A DNA stretch of 64,000 nt from Mycobacterium intracellulare ATCC 13950 (lineage in GTDB: Bacteria > Actinomycetota > Actinomycetes > Mycobacteriales > Mycobacteriaceae): contig NC_016946.1 of NCBI RefSeq assembly GCF_000277125.1, forward strand, positions 2,914,001 through 2,978,000. Direction: 5' to 3'. Made by a program: the position numbers and the translations under genes. Shown here piece by piece: positions 54,567 through 63,389 of the stretch. The notes below the pieces were generated by a model that was given only the letters and a program-made list of their open reading frames with translations, made no database searches and was not told the origin of the DNA. The stretch's first letter is position 1. Each line of letters begins with the position of its first letter.

Positions 54567-56813
54567 TCAAAGCGCTTGCGCGGGACGGAATCTGGCTTGA
54601 TCGTCGATGATCGTCACCGGGATGCCGTTGAGCACCCCGTTGCCGGACGGCTGGTCGACGAATGTCGGCGGGGACAGCACGTTGGTGTTCGCGCCCGGTG
54701 AGCCGTTGGCCACCGTCATGCGGGTGCCCGGCTTGCCGTGTCCCCAGCCGTGGGGCATCGAGACCACGCCCGGCTTGATGGCGTCGGTGATCTCCACGGG
54801 CACCCTGATCTCGCCGGCCTCCGATTTCACCGTCACGATGTCGTTGTCGGCGATGCCGCACCGGGCCGCATCGTCGGGGTGGATCAGCAACGTGCACCGG
54901 TCCTTTCCCTTCATCAGCGCGGGCACGTTGTGCAGCCAGGTGTTGTTCGAGCGCAGGTGTCGGCGGCTCACCAGAACCAGCGGTTCGGCGGGGCGTTCCA
55001 TGCGCGCGGCCAGCCGGGGCAGGTCGTCGAGCAGGTACTGCGGTGCGAGCCGGATCTTCTTGTCGGGGGTGCCGAGGATGTCGGGGAGTTGGGGGACCAT
55101 GGGCCCGAAGTCGATTCCGTTCGGGTTGGCCTTGAGCGTGTCCAGCGTGAGCCCGCCCGGATTCTTGCCGTACTGGTCGCCGAAGGGCCCGGTGCGCAGG
55201 GTGAGGTCGAGCATGCGCTCCGGCCCGCCGTGCTCGTAGAGCTTGCGGATCTCCGCGCCGTCGAGCCCGCGGGTGAAGGCCAGGTAATCGAAGAAGCCGT
55301 CGTCGATCGCCGCAACGTCGACGTCCTCGGCGGGCGTGCCGGTACACAGTCCGGTCAGCCGGATCAGGATCTCCCATTCGTGCGGGCGATCGCCCGGATC
55401 GAACACGGGCGCCGAGTAGTTCGCGATGCTGTGAATCGCGAAGAGCAGGATCAGATCGTCGTGATGCGGCTGCTCCAGCGGCGAGAGTCCGGGCAGGATC
55501 ACATCAGCGTGCCGTGTGGTCTCGTTGAGCCAAAGGTCAACGGAGATCATCGCCTCCAGCATCGGCAGCACTTCGTCGAGCTTGTCGCCGCCGGGGGTGG
55601 ACAGCACCGGGTTGCCCGCGACCGTGATGAGCGCCTTGAGTTGGCCGTCGCCCGGGGTGGCGATCTCTTCGGCCATGCAGGACACCGGCGCCTGGCCGAG
55701 AACTTCCTTGGCGCCGCGCACGCGGGTGTGCCAGCGGCCGAATTCCGGTGCGCCGCCCTCCAATCCGGGCAGGGGCTGCGTGGTGATCGACCAGGCGGCC
55801 GGCCTGGGGAACATGGCGCCGCCGGGGGTGTCGAAATGACCGGTCAGGATGTTGACCACGTCGACGAGCCAGCTGGCGAGGCTGCCGAATTCCTGGTTGC
55901 ACAACCCGATTCGTCCGTAGACCACCGATTTGTCGGTGCCGGCGAGTTCGCGGGCCAACCGGCGGATCCGGTCTTCGCCGATGCCGGTGACGGCGCCGAC
56001 ACGTTCCGGTGGCCAGTCCGCGACGGCCCGCCGCAGCGTGTCCAGCCCATCGAGGTGGCCGGCGAGGTGCGGAGCGGGACGGGCGAGGTCTTCGGCGAAG
56101 AGGGTGTGCGCGACCGCCAGCAACAGCGCCGCGTCGGTCCCGGGCACGATGGGAAGCCACTCGTCGGCGCGCGCGGCGGTCGGGGTGCGCACCGGGTCGA
56201 TCACGATGACCTTGCCGCGCTTGCGGATCGCGTCGATCAGGCCCATCACGTTGGGCGCTGCCAGCAGTGAGCCCTGCGATGCGGCGGGATTGGCGCCCAT
56301 GATGACCAGCAGGTCCGTGCGTTCGATGTCGGGCACCGGGAAGTTCCACCAGAGTCCGTACATCAGGTGCGAGGACAGGTTCTTCGGCCATTGGTCGACC
56401 GTGCCCGGCGAGTAGGTGATCGGCATCCCGGACATGCCCATCAACACGCCCGCGTAGCGGGCCAGCGAGAACGAGTGCGCCAGCGGGTTACCGGTGTAGG
56501 CGGTCACCGCGCCGATTCCGTATTCGTCGATCACCGGCGCCAGCAACTCGGTGCAGCGCCGGAACGCCGCGTCCCAGCTGACCTCCTGCCACTGACCGTC
56601 GACCTTGATCATCGGCTCGCGGATGCGGTCCGGGTCGTCGTGCAGGGCGGCCAGCGATGTGCCCTTGGGGCACAGGTGCCCGCGGCTCCAGACGTCGTCG
56701 CGGTTGCCCCTGATGCCGGTGACACGGCCGTCATCGACCTGAATTTCCAAGCCGCACATGGCTTCACACAACGGGCAGGTGCGCAGGTGCCTGCCGTCTT
56801 CGCCGGGTTTCAT
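54567..56813 (-). CDS. Molybdopterin-guanine-dinucleotide oxidoreductase (DMSO reductase superfamily, FdhF-like)
   Basis: A 748-aa protein from ATG 56813. It begins with an Fe-S site, CPLCEAMCG then HLCPKG (four Cys, one [4Fe-4S]). MGANPAASQGS, VIDPVRTPTAARADEWLPI and GTDAALLLAVAH mark the MGD-binding domains, and the C-terminal domain ends in VSMPHGWGHGKPG. No signal peptide or TM is present, so it is cytosolic. I cannot name the metal-ligating residue with confidence. It resembles Rv0197 as I recall it. No partner electron-transfer subunit is adjacent, and the substrate is unknown. Confidence 0.9.
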   Translation of the reverse strand: MKPGEDGRHLRTCPLCEAMCGLEIQVDDGRVTGIRGNRDDVWSRGHLCPKGTSLAALHDDPDRIREPMIKVDGQWQEVSWDAAFRRCTELLAPVIDEYGIGAVTAYTGNPLAHSFSLARYAGVLMGMSGMPITYSPGTVDQWPKNLSSHLMYGLWWNFPVPDIERTDLLVIMGANPAASQGSLLAAPNVMGLIDAIRKRGKVIVIDPVRTPTAARADEWLPIVPGTDAALLLAVAHTLFAEDLARPAPHLAGHLDGLDTLRRAVADWPPERVGAVTGIGEDRIRRLARELAGTDKSVVYGRIGLCNQEFGSLASWLVDVVNILTGHFDTPGGAMFPRPAAWSITTQPLPGLEGGAPEFGRWHTRVRGAKEVLGQAPVSCMAEEIATPGDGQLKALITVAGNPVLSTPGGDKLDEVLPMLEAMISVDLWLNETTRHADVILPGLSPLEQPHHDDLILLFAIHSIANYSAPVFDPGDRPHEWEILIRLTGLCTGTPAEDVDVAAIDDGFFDYLAFTRGLDGAEIRKLYEHGGPERMLDLTLRTGPFGDQYGKNPGGLTLDTLKANPNGIDFGPMVPQLPDILGTPDKKIRLAPQYLLDDLPRLAARMERPAEPLVLVSRRHLRSNNTWLHNVPALMKGKDRCTLLIHPDDAARCGIADNDIVTVKSEAGEIRVPVEITDAIKPGVVSMPHGWGHGKPGTRMTVANGSPGANTNVLSPPTFVDQPSGNGVLNGIPVTIIDDQARFRPAQAL

Positions 56814-56904
56814 CCACCCACTGTATTGCGCTACCGCCCGTAGCGGAAGTGGTGACAGCGGCGGTGGCCCGGACACCACGTGACCGGGCCACCGCCGGCT
56901 GTCG

Positions 56905-57138
56905 CTACTGTTCGGCCTTCTGGCGAGCTTCGTTGATATCGGCGGCCTTTCGGGCGCTTTCGGCCTCGGCCTCCTTCTGGGCGGCCTCGCGCTGCGCATC
57001 GGCCTTGTCCTGTTGGGCCTGGCCTTCGCGCATCAGGTCGTCGCGTCCGGCGACCGCCCCGGCGACTTCCTTCACCTTGCCCTTGACGCCCTCGACGACG
57101 CCTTCGACGGCTTCCTCGGGACCGCTCTTGTCCGACAT
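56905..57138 (-). CDS. CsbD-like stress protein
   Basis: A 77-aa, highly charged, Lys/Glu/Ala-rich helical protein. VEGVKGKVKEVAGAVAGRDD is the CsbD repeat signature, and the C-terminal half (QAQQDKADAQREAAQKEAEA) is coiled-coil-like, as in mycobacterial microaggregate-binding proteins. CsbD genes are general-stress (SigB/SigF) targets in Gram-positive bacteria. Here a SigF-type promoter with 16-bp spacing lies at 57179-57204, and the ribosome site AGGAGGGGAG is strong. It is probably highly expressed in stress; its molecular role is unknown. Confidence 0.88.
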   Translation of the reverse strand: MSDKSGPEEAVEGVVEGVKGKVKEVAGAVAGRDDLMREGQAQQDKADAQREAAQKEAEAESARKAADINEARQKAEQ

Positions 57139-57178
57139 ACGTACTCCCCTCCTTGTCGTGCGTCTTGCTCAGCGCTTA

Positions 57179-57204
57179 TTGCCCAGCCGGTCGGTTCCCA
57201 AAAC
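57179..57204 (-). promoter_or_regulatory. SigF-type promoter of the CsbD-like gene
   Basis: On the minus strand: GTTT (57204-57201), a 16-bp spacer and GGGCAA (57184-57179), close to the mycobacterial SigF consensus GTTT-N15-17-GGGTAT. It lies 40 bp before the CsbD start. The spacer length matches that of the motif before the sigma gene. Confidence 0.6.
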
Positions 57205-57408
57205 ATTCGACGGGAGTCGCCTTCGCCACAGCGCCGACGCGTCGGGCGGTCGCCGCGCAAGGACCGCCGGCCGTTGCATCTAATTCCCCTGCGGTTCAGG
57301 GTGTTTGACAATGCCCGGCCGAGACGACGCCGGAATGTCCCGGCCGTATCGGTTACGCTGAGGCCCGATATCGCTGCACCCCGGTCAGCGGCGGGAGGAA
57401 CCATAGCA

Positions 57409-57855
57409 GTGGAAACGTGGGAACTGGTGGCCCGTGAGCAGATCCGCGACACCTTGGCGCGCTACAACTGGTCCGGCGACGCGGGCGCGCTCGACGGCCT
57501 CGCGGAGACGTTCTGTCCGAACGGCGTGCTCGAAATCCGCGGGTTCGACCCGCTGCGCGGGCGATCGGCGATCGCGGAATTCCTGGGCGGCGTCACCGGA
57601 AAGGTCGCCGTCGACGCCGATGTCACTGGCGGCGTCAAACCGATTGTGCGCCATAACGTCGCGAACGTGTTGTTCACCGAAGTGACACCTGGCGAGGCGC
57701 GCGTCAAGTCGTACTTCACCGTCGTCACCCACATTGGGCTCGACCATTGCGGCCGCTACCGGGACGTCCTGGTGCCCGAGGGTGGCACCTGGCTGATCAA
57801 GCACCGCCGGGTGTCCACCGACTGGGCAGCGCCCGACTCGGCGATGGCCCGCTAG
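57409..57855 (+). CDS. SnoaL/NTF2-like fold protein
   Basis: About 148 aa from GTG 57409, chosen because GGGAGGAA (57394-57401) sits 7 nt before it and the alignment starts there (VETWELVAREQIRDTLARYN). The cone-shaped NTF2/SnoaL fold is indicated by WSGDAGALDGLAETFCPNGV, LRGRSAIAEFLGGV and HNVANVLFTEV with a hydrophobic C-terminal strand. Members include ring-closing cyclases, ketosteroid isomerase-like proteins and dioxygenase beta subunits. The Asp and His residues could be catalytic, but no subgroup is evident. It stands alone. Confidence 0.8.
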   Translation: METWELVAREQIRDTLARYNWSGDAGALDGLAETFCPNGVLEIRGFDPLRGRSAIAEFLGGVTGKVAVDADVTGGVKPIVRHNVANVLFTEVTPGEARVKSYFTVVTHIGLDHCGRYRDVLVPEGGTWLIKHRRVSTDWAAPDSAMAR

Positions 57856-57894
57856 CCCTCGCAGAACGCGGTCCCGATCCGCGTCCGGCCCAAT

Positions 57895-57921
57895 GTTTGC
57901 CGGAAGCCCCCCAGTGGCTAT
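57895..57921 (+). promoter_or_regulatory. Possible SigF-like promoter of the acyltransferase gene
   Basis: GTTT (57895-57898), a 17-bp spacer and GGCTAT (57916-57921) match the SigF consensus except for one -10 base. The overlapping TATAGA could instead be a SigA -10. The tandem palindromes at 57985-58012 would lie downstream of this start site. Confidence 0.35.
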
Positions 57922-57984
57922 AGAAAGACCGTCACACAACAAATCGCGGTCGCCCCGATCGTGGATCCCCCACGAGCGTTGGGA

Positions 57985-58012
57985 TGACCGATGGTCATGT
58001 GACCAGCGGTCA
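57985..58012. promoter_or_regulatory. Tandem palindromic operator upstream of the WS/DGAT gene
   Basis: Two 13-bp palindromes of the form TGACC-N3-GGTCA (57985-57997 and 58000-58012) are separated by TG. Each is perfect, and together they form a 28-bp inverted repeat with one mismatched pair. The pair ends 26 bp before the acyltransferase ATG, so it could block elongation or translation of the leader. Confidence 0.65.
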
Positions 58013-58038
58013 GAGCCGCACACAAGAGACGAGCGAGT

Positions 58039-59439
58039 ATGCAGCGACTCAGTGGGCTAGACGCGTTCTTTCTGTACCTCGAATCACCGACACAGCCGCT
58101 GAACGTTTGCTGCGTCCTGGAGCTCGACCCCGCGACCATGCCCGGCGGCTACGATTTCGCGCGCTTTCGTGAGGCGCTCGCGGAGCGGGTGGACGCCGTC
58201 CCGGAATTCCGTCTCAAGCTGGCCGATAACCAACTGAACTTCGACCATCCGGTCTGGGTGGACGACGACCGGTTCGATCTGGGACGCCACCTGCACCGGG
58301 TCGCGCTGCCCTCGCCGGGCGGGCGCGAAGAACTGGCGGAAATCTGCGGCCACGTCGCCGGCCTGGCGCTCGATCGCGATCGTCCGCTGTGGGAAATGTG
58401 GGTGATCGAAGGGCTGCGTGGCGGGGACGCGCTGTCCGTCGTCCTCAAGGCCCACCACGCGGTGGTCGACGGTGTGGGCGGAGCCAACCTGCTCGCGCAA
58501 CTGTGCGGCCCCACCCCCGACTGCCCGCCGCCGCCGCCGGAACCGGCCGCCCGCGCCGGCGCGGCGAACCCATTGCAGATCGCCGCCGGCGGTCTGATCG
58601 GGGCGGCGTTGCGACCGTGGCGCCTGGCGCGGGTGGTGCCTGCCACGGCACTGACGCTGGCGCAAACGGTCCTGCGCGCCCGCGCCGGCGGCCACACGAT
58701 GGCGGCCCCGTTCGCGGCGCCGCCCACGGCGTTCAACGGCCGCTTCACCCGACGCCGCAACATCGCCCTGGCGAGCGTGGACCTCGAGGACGTCAAAACC
58801 GTGAAACAGCGGTTCGGGGTGACCGTCAACGACGTGGTGACGGCGATGTGCGCGGGGGCGCTGCGGCAGTACCTTCTGGACCGCGACGCCCTGCCGGATA
58901 TTCCGATGGTCGCCAGCGTGCCGGTGTCCGTGCGCGGCAAGTCATCTCGACCGGGCCGCAATCAGATGACCTGGATGCTGTGCCGGCTCGAAACCCACAT
59001 CGCCGACCCCGCCGAACGCCTCACCCGCATCGCCGGCGGGAACGCCGCGGCCAAGGACCACGCCGCCGCGATGGGACCGACACTGCTGCAGGACTGGACG
59101 CAGGTGGCCGGGCAGACCATGTTCGGCGCCGCGATGAAGCTGCTGCCCCGCATACCGCTGCCCGAGAAGCCGCCGCACAACCTGGTGATGTCGAACGTGG
59201 CCGGGCCGCGAGACCAGCTCTACTTCTTGGGTTGCCGGCTCGACGCGATGTACCCGCTCGGTCCGATCATCGCCGGCGCCGGGCTCAACATCACCGTGAT
59301 GTCGCTGGGCCGCCGTCTCGGCGTCGGCATCATTTCCTGCCCCGACCTCGTGGCCGACCTCTGGGACCTGGCCGACGCCTTCCCCGTCGCCCTCAAAGAG
59401 CTGATGAATTCGAGCGCGCCGGTCCGCGGCCGAACCTGA
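58039..59439 (+). CDS. Wax ester synthase/diacylglycerol acyltransferase (WS/DGAT, Tgs-like)
   Basis: A 466-aa protein starting MQRLSGLDAFFLYLESPTQP, the family opening. The catalytic motif HHAVVDG is at about residues 139-145, PLWEMW lies just before it, and NDVVTAMCAGALRQYL and VMSNVAGPRD in the C-terminal half are family-specific. It transfers acyl-CoA to diacylglycerol or a fatty alcohol, making storage lipid at the membrane. The Pro-run linker between halves (PTPDCPPPPPEP) is normal. It is followed 62 bases later by an alpha/beta hydrolase. Regulation probably acts through the tandem palindromes upstream. Confidence 0.95.
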   Translation: MQRLSGLDAFFLYLESPTQPLNVCCVLELDPATMPGGYDFARFREALAERVDAVPEFRLKLADNQLNFDHPVWVDDDRFDLGRHLHRVALPSPGGREELAEICGHVAGLALDRDRPLWEMWVIEGLRGGDALSVVLKAHHAVVDGVGGANLLAQLCGPTPDCPPPPPEPAARAGAANPLQIAAGGLIGAALRPWRLARVVPATALTLAQTVLRARAGGHTMAAPFAAPPTAFNGRFTRRRNIALASVDLEDVKTVKQRFGVTVNDVVTAMCAGALRQYLLDRDALPDIPMVASVPVSVRGKSSRPGRNQMTWMLCRLETHIADPAERLTRIAGGNAAAKDHAAAMGPTLLQDWTQVAGQTMFGAAMKLLPRIPLPEKPPHNLVMSNVAGPRDQLYFLGCRLDAMYPLGPIIAGAGLNITVMSLGRRLGVGIISCPDLVADLWDLADAFPVALKELMNSSAPVRGRT

Positions 59440-59501
59440 CCGCCGCCCGTTCAGCGGAACCCCATCCCCCCTCGGCGCCGCGGCATGGCAGGGTGACACC
59501 C

Positions 59502-60389
59502 GTGGCAGACACTCCTCGACAGCCTCTCGCAGAGCAAGACCTGCGCGAAATCAGCACGGAAAACGGCGCTTTGCGCTACTACGACACTGGGGACAGCGGG
59601 GCCCCCGATTCCGCACCGGTGCTGTTGTTCCTGCACGGGTCCGGGCCCGGGGTCACCGGGTGGCGCAACTTCCGCGGCGTGCTGCCCGCCTTCGCCGAGC
59701 GATTCCGCTGCCTGATCCTGGAATTCCCCGGGTTCGGGGTCAGCGACGACTTCGGCGGACACCCGATGGTCACCGCGTTCGGCACCGTCGCGCCCTTGCT
59801 GGACGCGCTCGGCGTCGCCAAGGTGCACATCGTGGGCAACTCGATGGGGGGCGGTGTGGGCATCAACTTCGCCACCCACAATCCCGAACGCGTCGGTCGG
59901 CTGGTGACCATCGGCGGGATCGGCACCAACATCTTCAGCCCCAGCCCCAGCGAAGGCATCCGGCTGCTGCAGGAATTCGTCGAGGACCCGACGCGCCAGC
60001 GCCTGGTCGACTGGCTCAAGTCGATGGTCTACGACCAGGGGTTGGTCACCGAGCAGCTGATCGAGGAGCGCTGGCAGCTGGCCACCGACCCCGACACCCT
60101 GGCCGCGGCGCGGCGCATGTACGGCAAGGCGGCGTTCGCCGGGATGAACGCCGCGCTGGCCGCCTCCGACCGGCCGCTGCCGTGGGCGACCATGCACAAG
60201 CTCACCGCGCCCACCCTGCTGACCTGGGGACGCGACGACCGGGTCAGCCCGCCAGACATGGCCCTGATCCCGATGCGCACCATTCCCAACGCGGAGCTGC
60301 ACATCTTCCCGAACTCGGGGCACTGGGCGATGATCGAGGCCAAGGAGGCCTTCGAAAGCACTGTGCTGACGTTCCTTTCGCGCGGCTAG
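59502..60389 (+). CDS. Alpha/beta hydrolase of the meta-cleavage-product (HsaD/BphD-like) type
   Basis: About 295 aa from GTG 59502 behind GGCAGGG (a GTG at 59493 is alternative). The triad is Ser114 in GNSMGGGVG, an Asp in WGRDDRVSP and a His in NSGHWAMIE. FLHGSGPGVTGWRNF supplies the oxyanion loop typical of C-C hydrolases of ring meta-cleavage products, such as HsaD of steroid degradation. No dioxygenase gene is adjacent. It may be cotranscribed with the WS/DGAT gene. A hairpin spans its stop codon. Confidence 0.88.
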   Translation: MADTPRQPLAEQDLREISTENGALRYYDTGDSGAPDSAPVLLFLHGSGPGVTGWRNFRGVLPAFAERFRCLILEFPGFGVSDDFGGHPMVTAFGTVAPLLDALGVAKVHIVGNSMGGGVGINFATHNPERVGRLVTIGGIGTNIFSPSPSEGIRLLQEFVEDPTRQRLVDWLKSMVYDQGLVTEQLIEERWQLATDPDTLAAARRMYGKAAFAGMNAALAASDRPLPWATMHKLTAPTLLTWGRDDRVSPPDMALIPMRTIPNAELHIFPNSGHWAMIEAKEAFESTVLTFLSRG

Positions 60390-60396
60390 CGCGAGA
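60376..60396. terminator. Hairpin at the junction of convergent hydrolase and SnoaL genes
   Basis: TCGCGC (60378-60383) pairs with GCGCGA (60389-60394) around a GGCTA loop, with a further T-G and T-A pair outside. The hydrolase TAG is in the loop and stem. It may terminate transcripts from both sides. Confidence 0.4.
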
Positions 60397-60402
60397 CCGT
60401 CC

Positions 60403-60912
60403 TCAATCCACGTCTCCCCCGGCGCCCAATGTCGGTGCCGGTGCACCCGCCAGGCCCGCGGTGAGCAAGGCGTGGGCCCCGGGATTGCCATCGAGGACAC
60501 GGCTCGTACGCTTGGTGATCCGCCAACGGTTCTCGATGCGCCGCAACTCGAAATGGTTTGCCGTGCAGCGCCATACGCGGTAACTCTCGCCGTCGCGCAC
60601 GAGAACCAGCGATTCGCTGACCGCCACCGCCGAATCTCCCGCGACCGTCACGACCGCCGGTCCGACGAAGTGGCAGCAACCACCACCCACCAGCTTCTGA
60701 TGGGAGGCCGAGCTGACCATGGCGCGCACGTCGGCCCGGCTGTGCATCTGCCAACCCTCGACGTCGTAGCCGCCATCGGTCGCCCAGAGCCGCGCCGCGG
60801 CGTCGGCGTCCCCCGCGTCCACCGCCGGACCGTAGGACGCGATCAATCGGGCGATATCGCGTTCGTCCTCGAGTCGGCACAGCCGTGTCAACAGTTCGTC
60901 GGCGTCGATCAC
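60403..60912 (-). CDS. SnoaL-like (NTF2 fold) protein
   Basis: About 169 aa from GTG 60912. The fold is suggested by LEDERDIARLIASYGPAVDA, then DADAAARLWATDGGYDVEGW, MHSRADVRAMV, and HFELRRIENRWRITKRTSRV near the end. That is the SnoaL_4 pattern also seen in small subunits of ring-hydroxylating dioxygenases and in dehydratases. It lies 30 bases after the SDR gene and is the last gene of the leftward run with three SDRs and the Baeyer-Villiger-type monooxygenase. It may be a dehydratase or isomerase for their product (inference). Confidence 0.83.
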   Translation of the reverse strand: MIDADELLTRLCRLEDERDIARLIASYGPAVDAGDADAAARLWATDGGYDVEGWQMHSRADVRAMVSSASHQKLVGGGCCHFVGPAVVTVAGDSAVAVSESLVLVRDGESYRVWRCTANHFELRRIENRWRITKRTSRVLDGNPGAHALLTAGLAGAPAPTLGAGGDVD

Positions 60913-60942
60913 CGCTGATCTCCTTCCAGTTTCAGGAGCGCA

Positions 60943-61734
60943 TCATTTCTGGCCCAGGAGTTCCTGCACGGCTCTGTGCGCGCCCAACACGATCGCGGCG
61001 CGGTCCGGGCCGCTGCCCCGGTGCACCGCGGCCGCGTTGCCGCCAGCGATGAACACCGGGCCGTTGGCCAGGTTCTCCAACCCCTCGCGGGCCACGTCGG
61101 CCGGTTCGGACACCGACAGCCCCGGCACGTCGAAGTTCAGGCCGGCCCGGGCCATGGCCGGCGTGCGGGTCACGCCCAGCACCAGTTCCAGCACATCGAC
61201 GCCGTGCTCGCGCAGCTCCAGCCACAGGCTCTCGGCGAAGAGGCGGCTGAAGGCCTTCACGCCGGTGTAGACCGATTGGCGCATCGAACCGTGGGTCGCC
61301 GCCATCGAGCCGACCACCAAAATGCCGCCCCGGCCGCGGGACCGCATCGGCCGCGCAAAGTGCTGCACGAGTTGCAGCATCCGCGTCACGTTGAGGTCGA
61401 TCACCCGGCCGAACTCGCTGAGCTCGGCGTCCAAAAACGGCTTGCTGCAGGTGTTGGCGCCGGCGTTGTAGATCAACAGGCCGACCTCGATGTCCGCGGT
61501 CTGCGCGGTGATTCGCGCGACCGCGTCGGGGTCCAGCAGGTCTATGGCCAACGTGCGCACCTGTGCGCCGAAATCGCGGCACTGCCGCGCCGTGTCCTCC
61601 AGCGGTCCCGGCTTGCGAGCGATCAGCACCAGATCGAACCCGTCACCGGCCAATTGCTCTGCGAACTCGGCGCCCACCCCTTCCGAGCCGCCGGCGATCA
61701 CCGCCCACGGCCCGTACTTCGCGATGTCGGTCAC
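60943..61734 (-). CDS. SDR family oxidoreductase, DltE/YqjQ-like
   Basis: A 263-aa SDR with a GTG start at 61734. The cofactor loop is IAGGSEGVGAEFAEQLAGDG (Ala-Gly-Gly in place of TGxxxGxG). LIARKPGP is NADP-like, YNAG replaces NNAG, VVGSMAATHGS carries the Ser and YTGVK the Tyr-Lys. The later part (GLENLANGPVFIAGGN) fits the DltE-type class. It differs from its two upstream neighbours, which are mycofactocin-type. It follows the second of them by 9 bases. Confidence 0.9.
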   Translation of the reverse strand: MTDIAKYGPWAVIAGGSEGVGAEFAEQLAGDGFDLVLIARKPGPLEDTARQCRDFGAQVRTLAIDLLDPDAVARITAQTADIEVGLLIYNAGANTCSKPFLDAELSEFGRVIDLNVTRMLQLVQHFARPMRSRGRGGILVVGSMAATHGSMRQSVYTGVKAFSRLFAESLWLELREHGVDVLELVLGVTRTPAMARAGLNFDVPGLSVSEPADVAREGLENLANGPVFIAGGNAAAVHRGSGPDRAAIVLGAHRAVQELLGQK

Positions 61735-61743
61735 GGATCCTCC

Positions 61744-62589
61744 TTATTTCTGGGTGGCGCCCGCGTCGACGGGCAAGGTGATCGCGGTGATGTAGCGCGC
61801 CTCGTCGGAGGCGAGGAACAGCGCGGCGTTGGCCACGTCGAGGGGGTCGATCCACGGCACCGCGAGCATGTTCATCGAACGCGCGGCGTCGGCGAATTCG
61901 GCGCGCGTCGGCGGGCGGTCCAGGTCCGGGCGAAAGGCGCTGCTGACGACGTCGTTCTGGATCATCGGCGTGTCGACGTTGGTCGGGTTGACGCAGTTGA
62001 CCCGGACATGGTGCGGCGCAAGCTCGTTGGCCAACGAGCGCATCAAGCCGACCACGCCGTGTTTGGCGGCCGTGTAGTGCGCGACCCCGACCAGGCCGCG
62101 CAGCCCGGCGATCGAGCTCGTCAGGATGACCGATCCGGCGCCGCGCGCGATGAGGTGGGGCGCGCCGGCGCGGCAGGTGTGCCAGACCCCGGTGAGGTTG
62201 ACGTCCAGCATGGTGCGCCAGGCGTTTTCGTCCAGCTCGACCGCCATGCCGCGCGACGTGATTCCCGCGGTCGCGCACACCACGTCCAGTCCGCCGAACC
62301 GCGCGGCGCCTCGGTCGGTAGCGGCCCGCATGCCGGCGAGGTCGCGGACGTCGACGATCTCGGGGTGCACCCGCCCGCCGGCCTCGCGGATCAGCGATGC
62401 GGTGGTGTCGAGGTCGTCCGGCGTGCTGTGCGGGACGAGCACCGTGTCGATCGGGCCGCACACGTCGAGCGCCACGATGTCGGCGCCCTCCTGGGCGAAG
62501 CGCACCGCCTGCGCGCGACCGATCCCCCGCGCCGCGCCGGTGATCAGGGCGACCTTGCCGTCGAGTCGCCCACCGCGCGCCGCCCTCAT
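61744..62589 (-). CDS. Mycofactocin-type SDR oxidoreductase
   Basis: A 281-aa SDR from ATG 62589, coupled to the preceding gene by an ATGA overlap. It has GKVALITGAARGIGRAQAVR, then FAQEGADIVALDVCGPI, the mycofactocin-associated N-terminus with an insertion carrying PHSTPDDLDTTA. YTAAK is the Tyr-Lys pair and YITAITLPVDAGATQK ends the protein. It is closely similar to the product at 20615-21451, including the CGPI segment. Cofactor recycling would need mycofactocin genes elsewhere. Substrate probably an alcohol of the adjoining pathway. Confidence 0.92.
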   Translation of the reverse strand: MRAARGGRLDGKVALITGAARGIGRAQAVRFAQEGADIVALDVCGPIDTVLVPHSTPDDLDTTASLIREAGGRVHPEIVDVRDLAGMRAATDRGAARFGGLDVVCATAGITSRGMAVELDENAWRTMLDVNLTGVWHTCRAGAPHLIARGAGSVILTSSIAGLRGLVGVAHYTAAKHGVVGLMRSLANELAPHHVRVNCVNPTNVDTPMIQNDVVSSAFRPDLDRPPTRAEFADAARSMNMLAVPWIDPLDVANAALFLASDEARYITAITLPVDAGATQK

Positions 62590-63389
62590 GTCGTCTTCTG
62601 GGTCAGGCCGGCGTCGACGACGAGCTGGGTGCCGGTGATGTAGCGGGCCTCATCCGAGGCCAGGAACAGCACGGCGTTGGCGATGTCGACGGGCTCGACC
62701 CACGGCACCGGAAGCAGGTTGCGGGCCCGCAGCACCTCGGCGGCGTCGGCCTCCGTCGGGTTTTCCAGGTCCGGTCGCAGCCGCCGAAAGGTGGCCTCGT
62801 TGAGCACCATTGGGGTCGCGACGGGGCCTGGGTGCACGGTGTTGACCCGGATGCCGCGGGGCCCGAGCTCGTTGGCCAGCGTGCGGGCCAGTCCCACCAC
62901 CGCGTGCTTGCTGGCGGTGTAGTGGGCGGTGTTGGGCAGGCCGCGAAGGCCGCTGGTGGAGCTGATGATGACGACGGAGCCGCCGTCACCACCGATATGC
63001 GGCACCCCGGCCCTGACGGTGTGCCAGACGCCGGTGAGGTTGATGTCCAGTGTGCGCTGCCACACCAGTGGGTCCAGTTCCCACGACGGCGCGCCCGGCA
63101 GGTGGACGCCGGCGTTGGCGACGATGGTGTCGAGGCGGCCCAGCTCGGCGGCGCCGGCATCGATGGCGGCGGTGACGGCCCCGAGGTCGGTGACGTCGGC
63201 CAGCCCGGTCACGCAGCGCCGACCGCGATCGGCGACTTTCTCTGCGGTGTCGGCCAACTCGTCGGCCACGGCCGGGGCGTCGAGCGCGATCACGTCGGCG
63301 CCCTCGTCGGCGAACCGCTGGCAATGCACCCGGCCGGTTCCCTTGGCGGCGCCGGTGACGACGACGACCGTGTCCCGTAGACCCGTCAT
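62586..63389 (-). CDS. Mycofactocin-type SDR oxidoreductase
   Basis: A 267-aa SDR from ATG 63389, overlapping the monooxygenase stop by 4 bases. TGAAKGTGRVHCQRFADEGA, then DVIALDAP, is the mycofactocin-type nucleotide region, with a shorter insertion than in its neighbour. NAGVHLPGAPS follows, then VIISSTSGLRGL, YTASK and ITGTQLVVDAGLTQK. Two mycofactocin-type SDRs side by side suggest different stereo- or substrate specificity, or a heteromer. Confidence 0.92.
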   Translation of the reverse strand: MTGLRDTVVVVTGAAKGTGRVHCQRFADEGADVIALDAPAVADELADTAEKVADRGRRCVTGLADVTDLGAVTAAIDAGAAELGRLDTIVANAGVHLPGAPSWELDPLVWQRTLDINLTGVWHTVRAGVPHIGGDGGSVVIISSTSGLRGLPNTAHYTASKHAVVGLARTLANELGPRGIRVNTVHPGPVATPMVLNEATFRRLRPDLENPTEADAAEVLRARNLLPVPWVEPVDIANAVLFLASDEARYITGTQLVVDAGLTQKTT

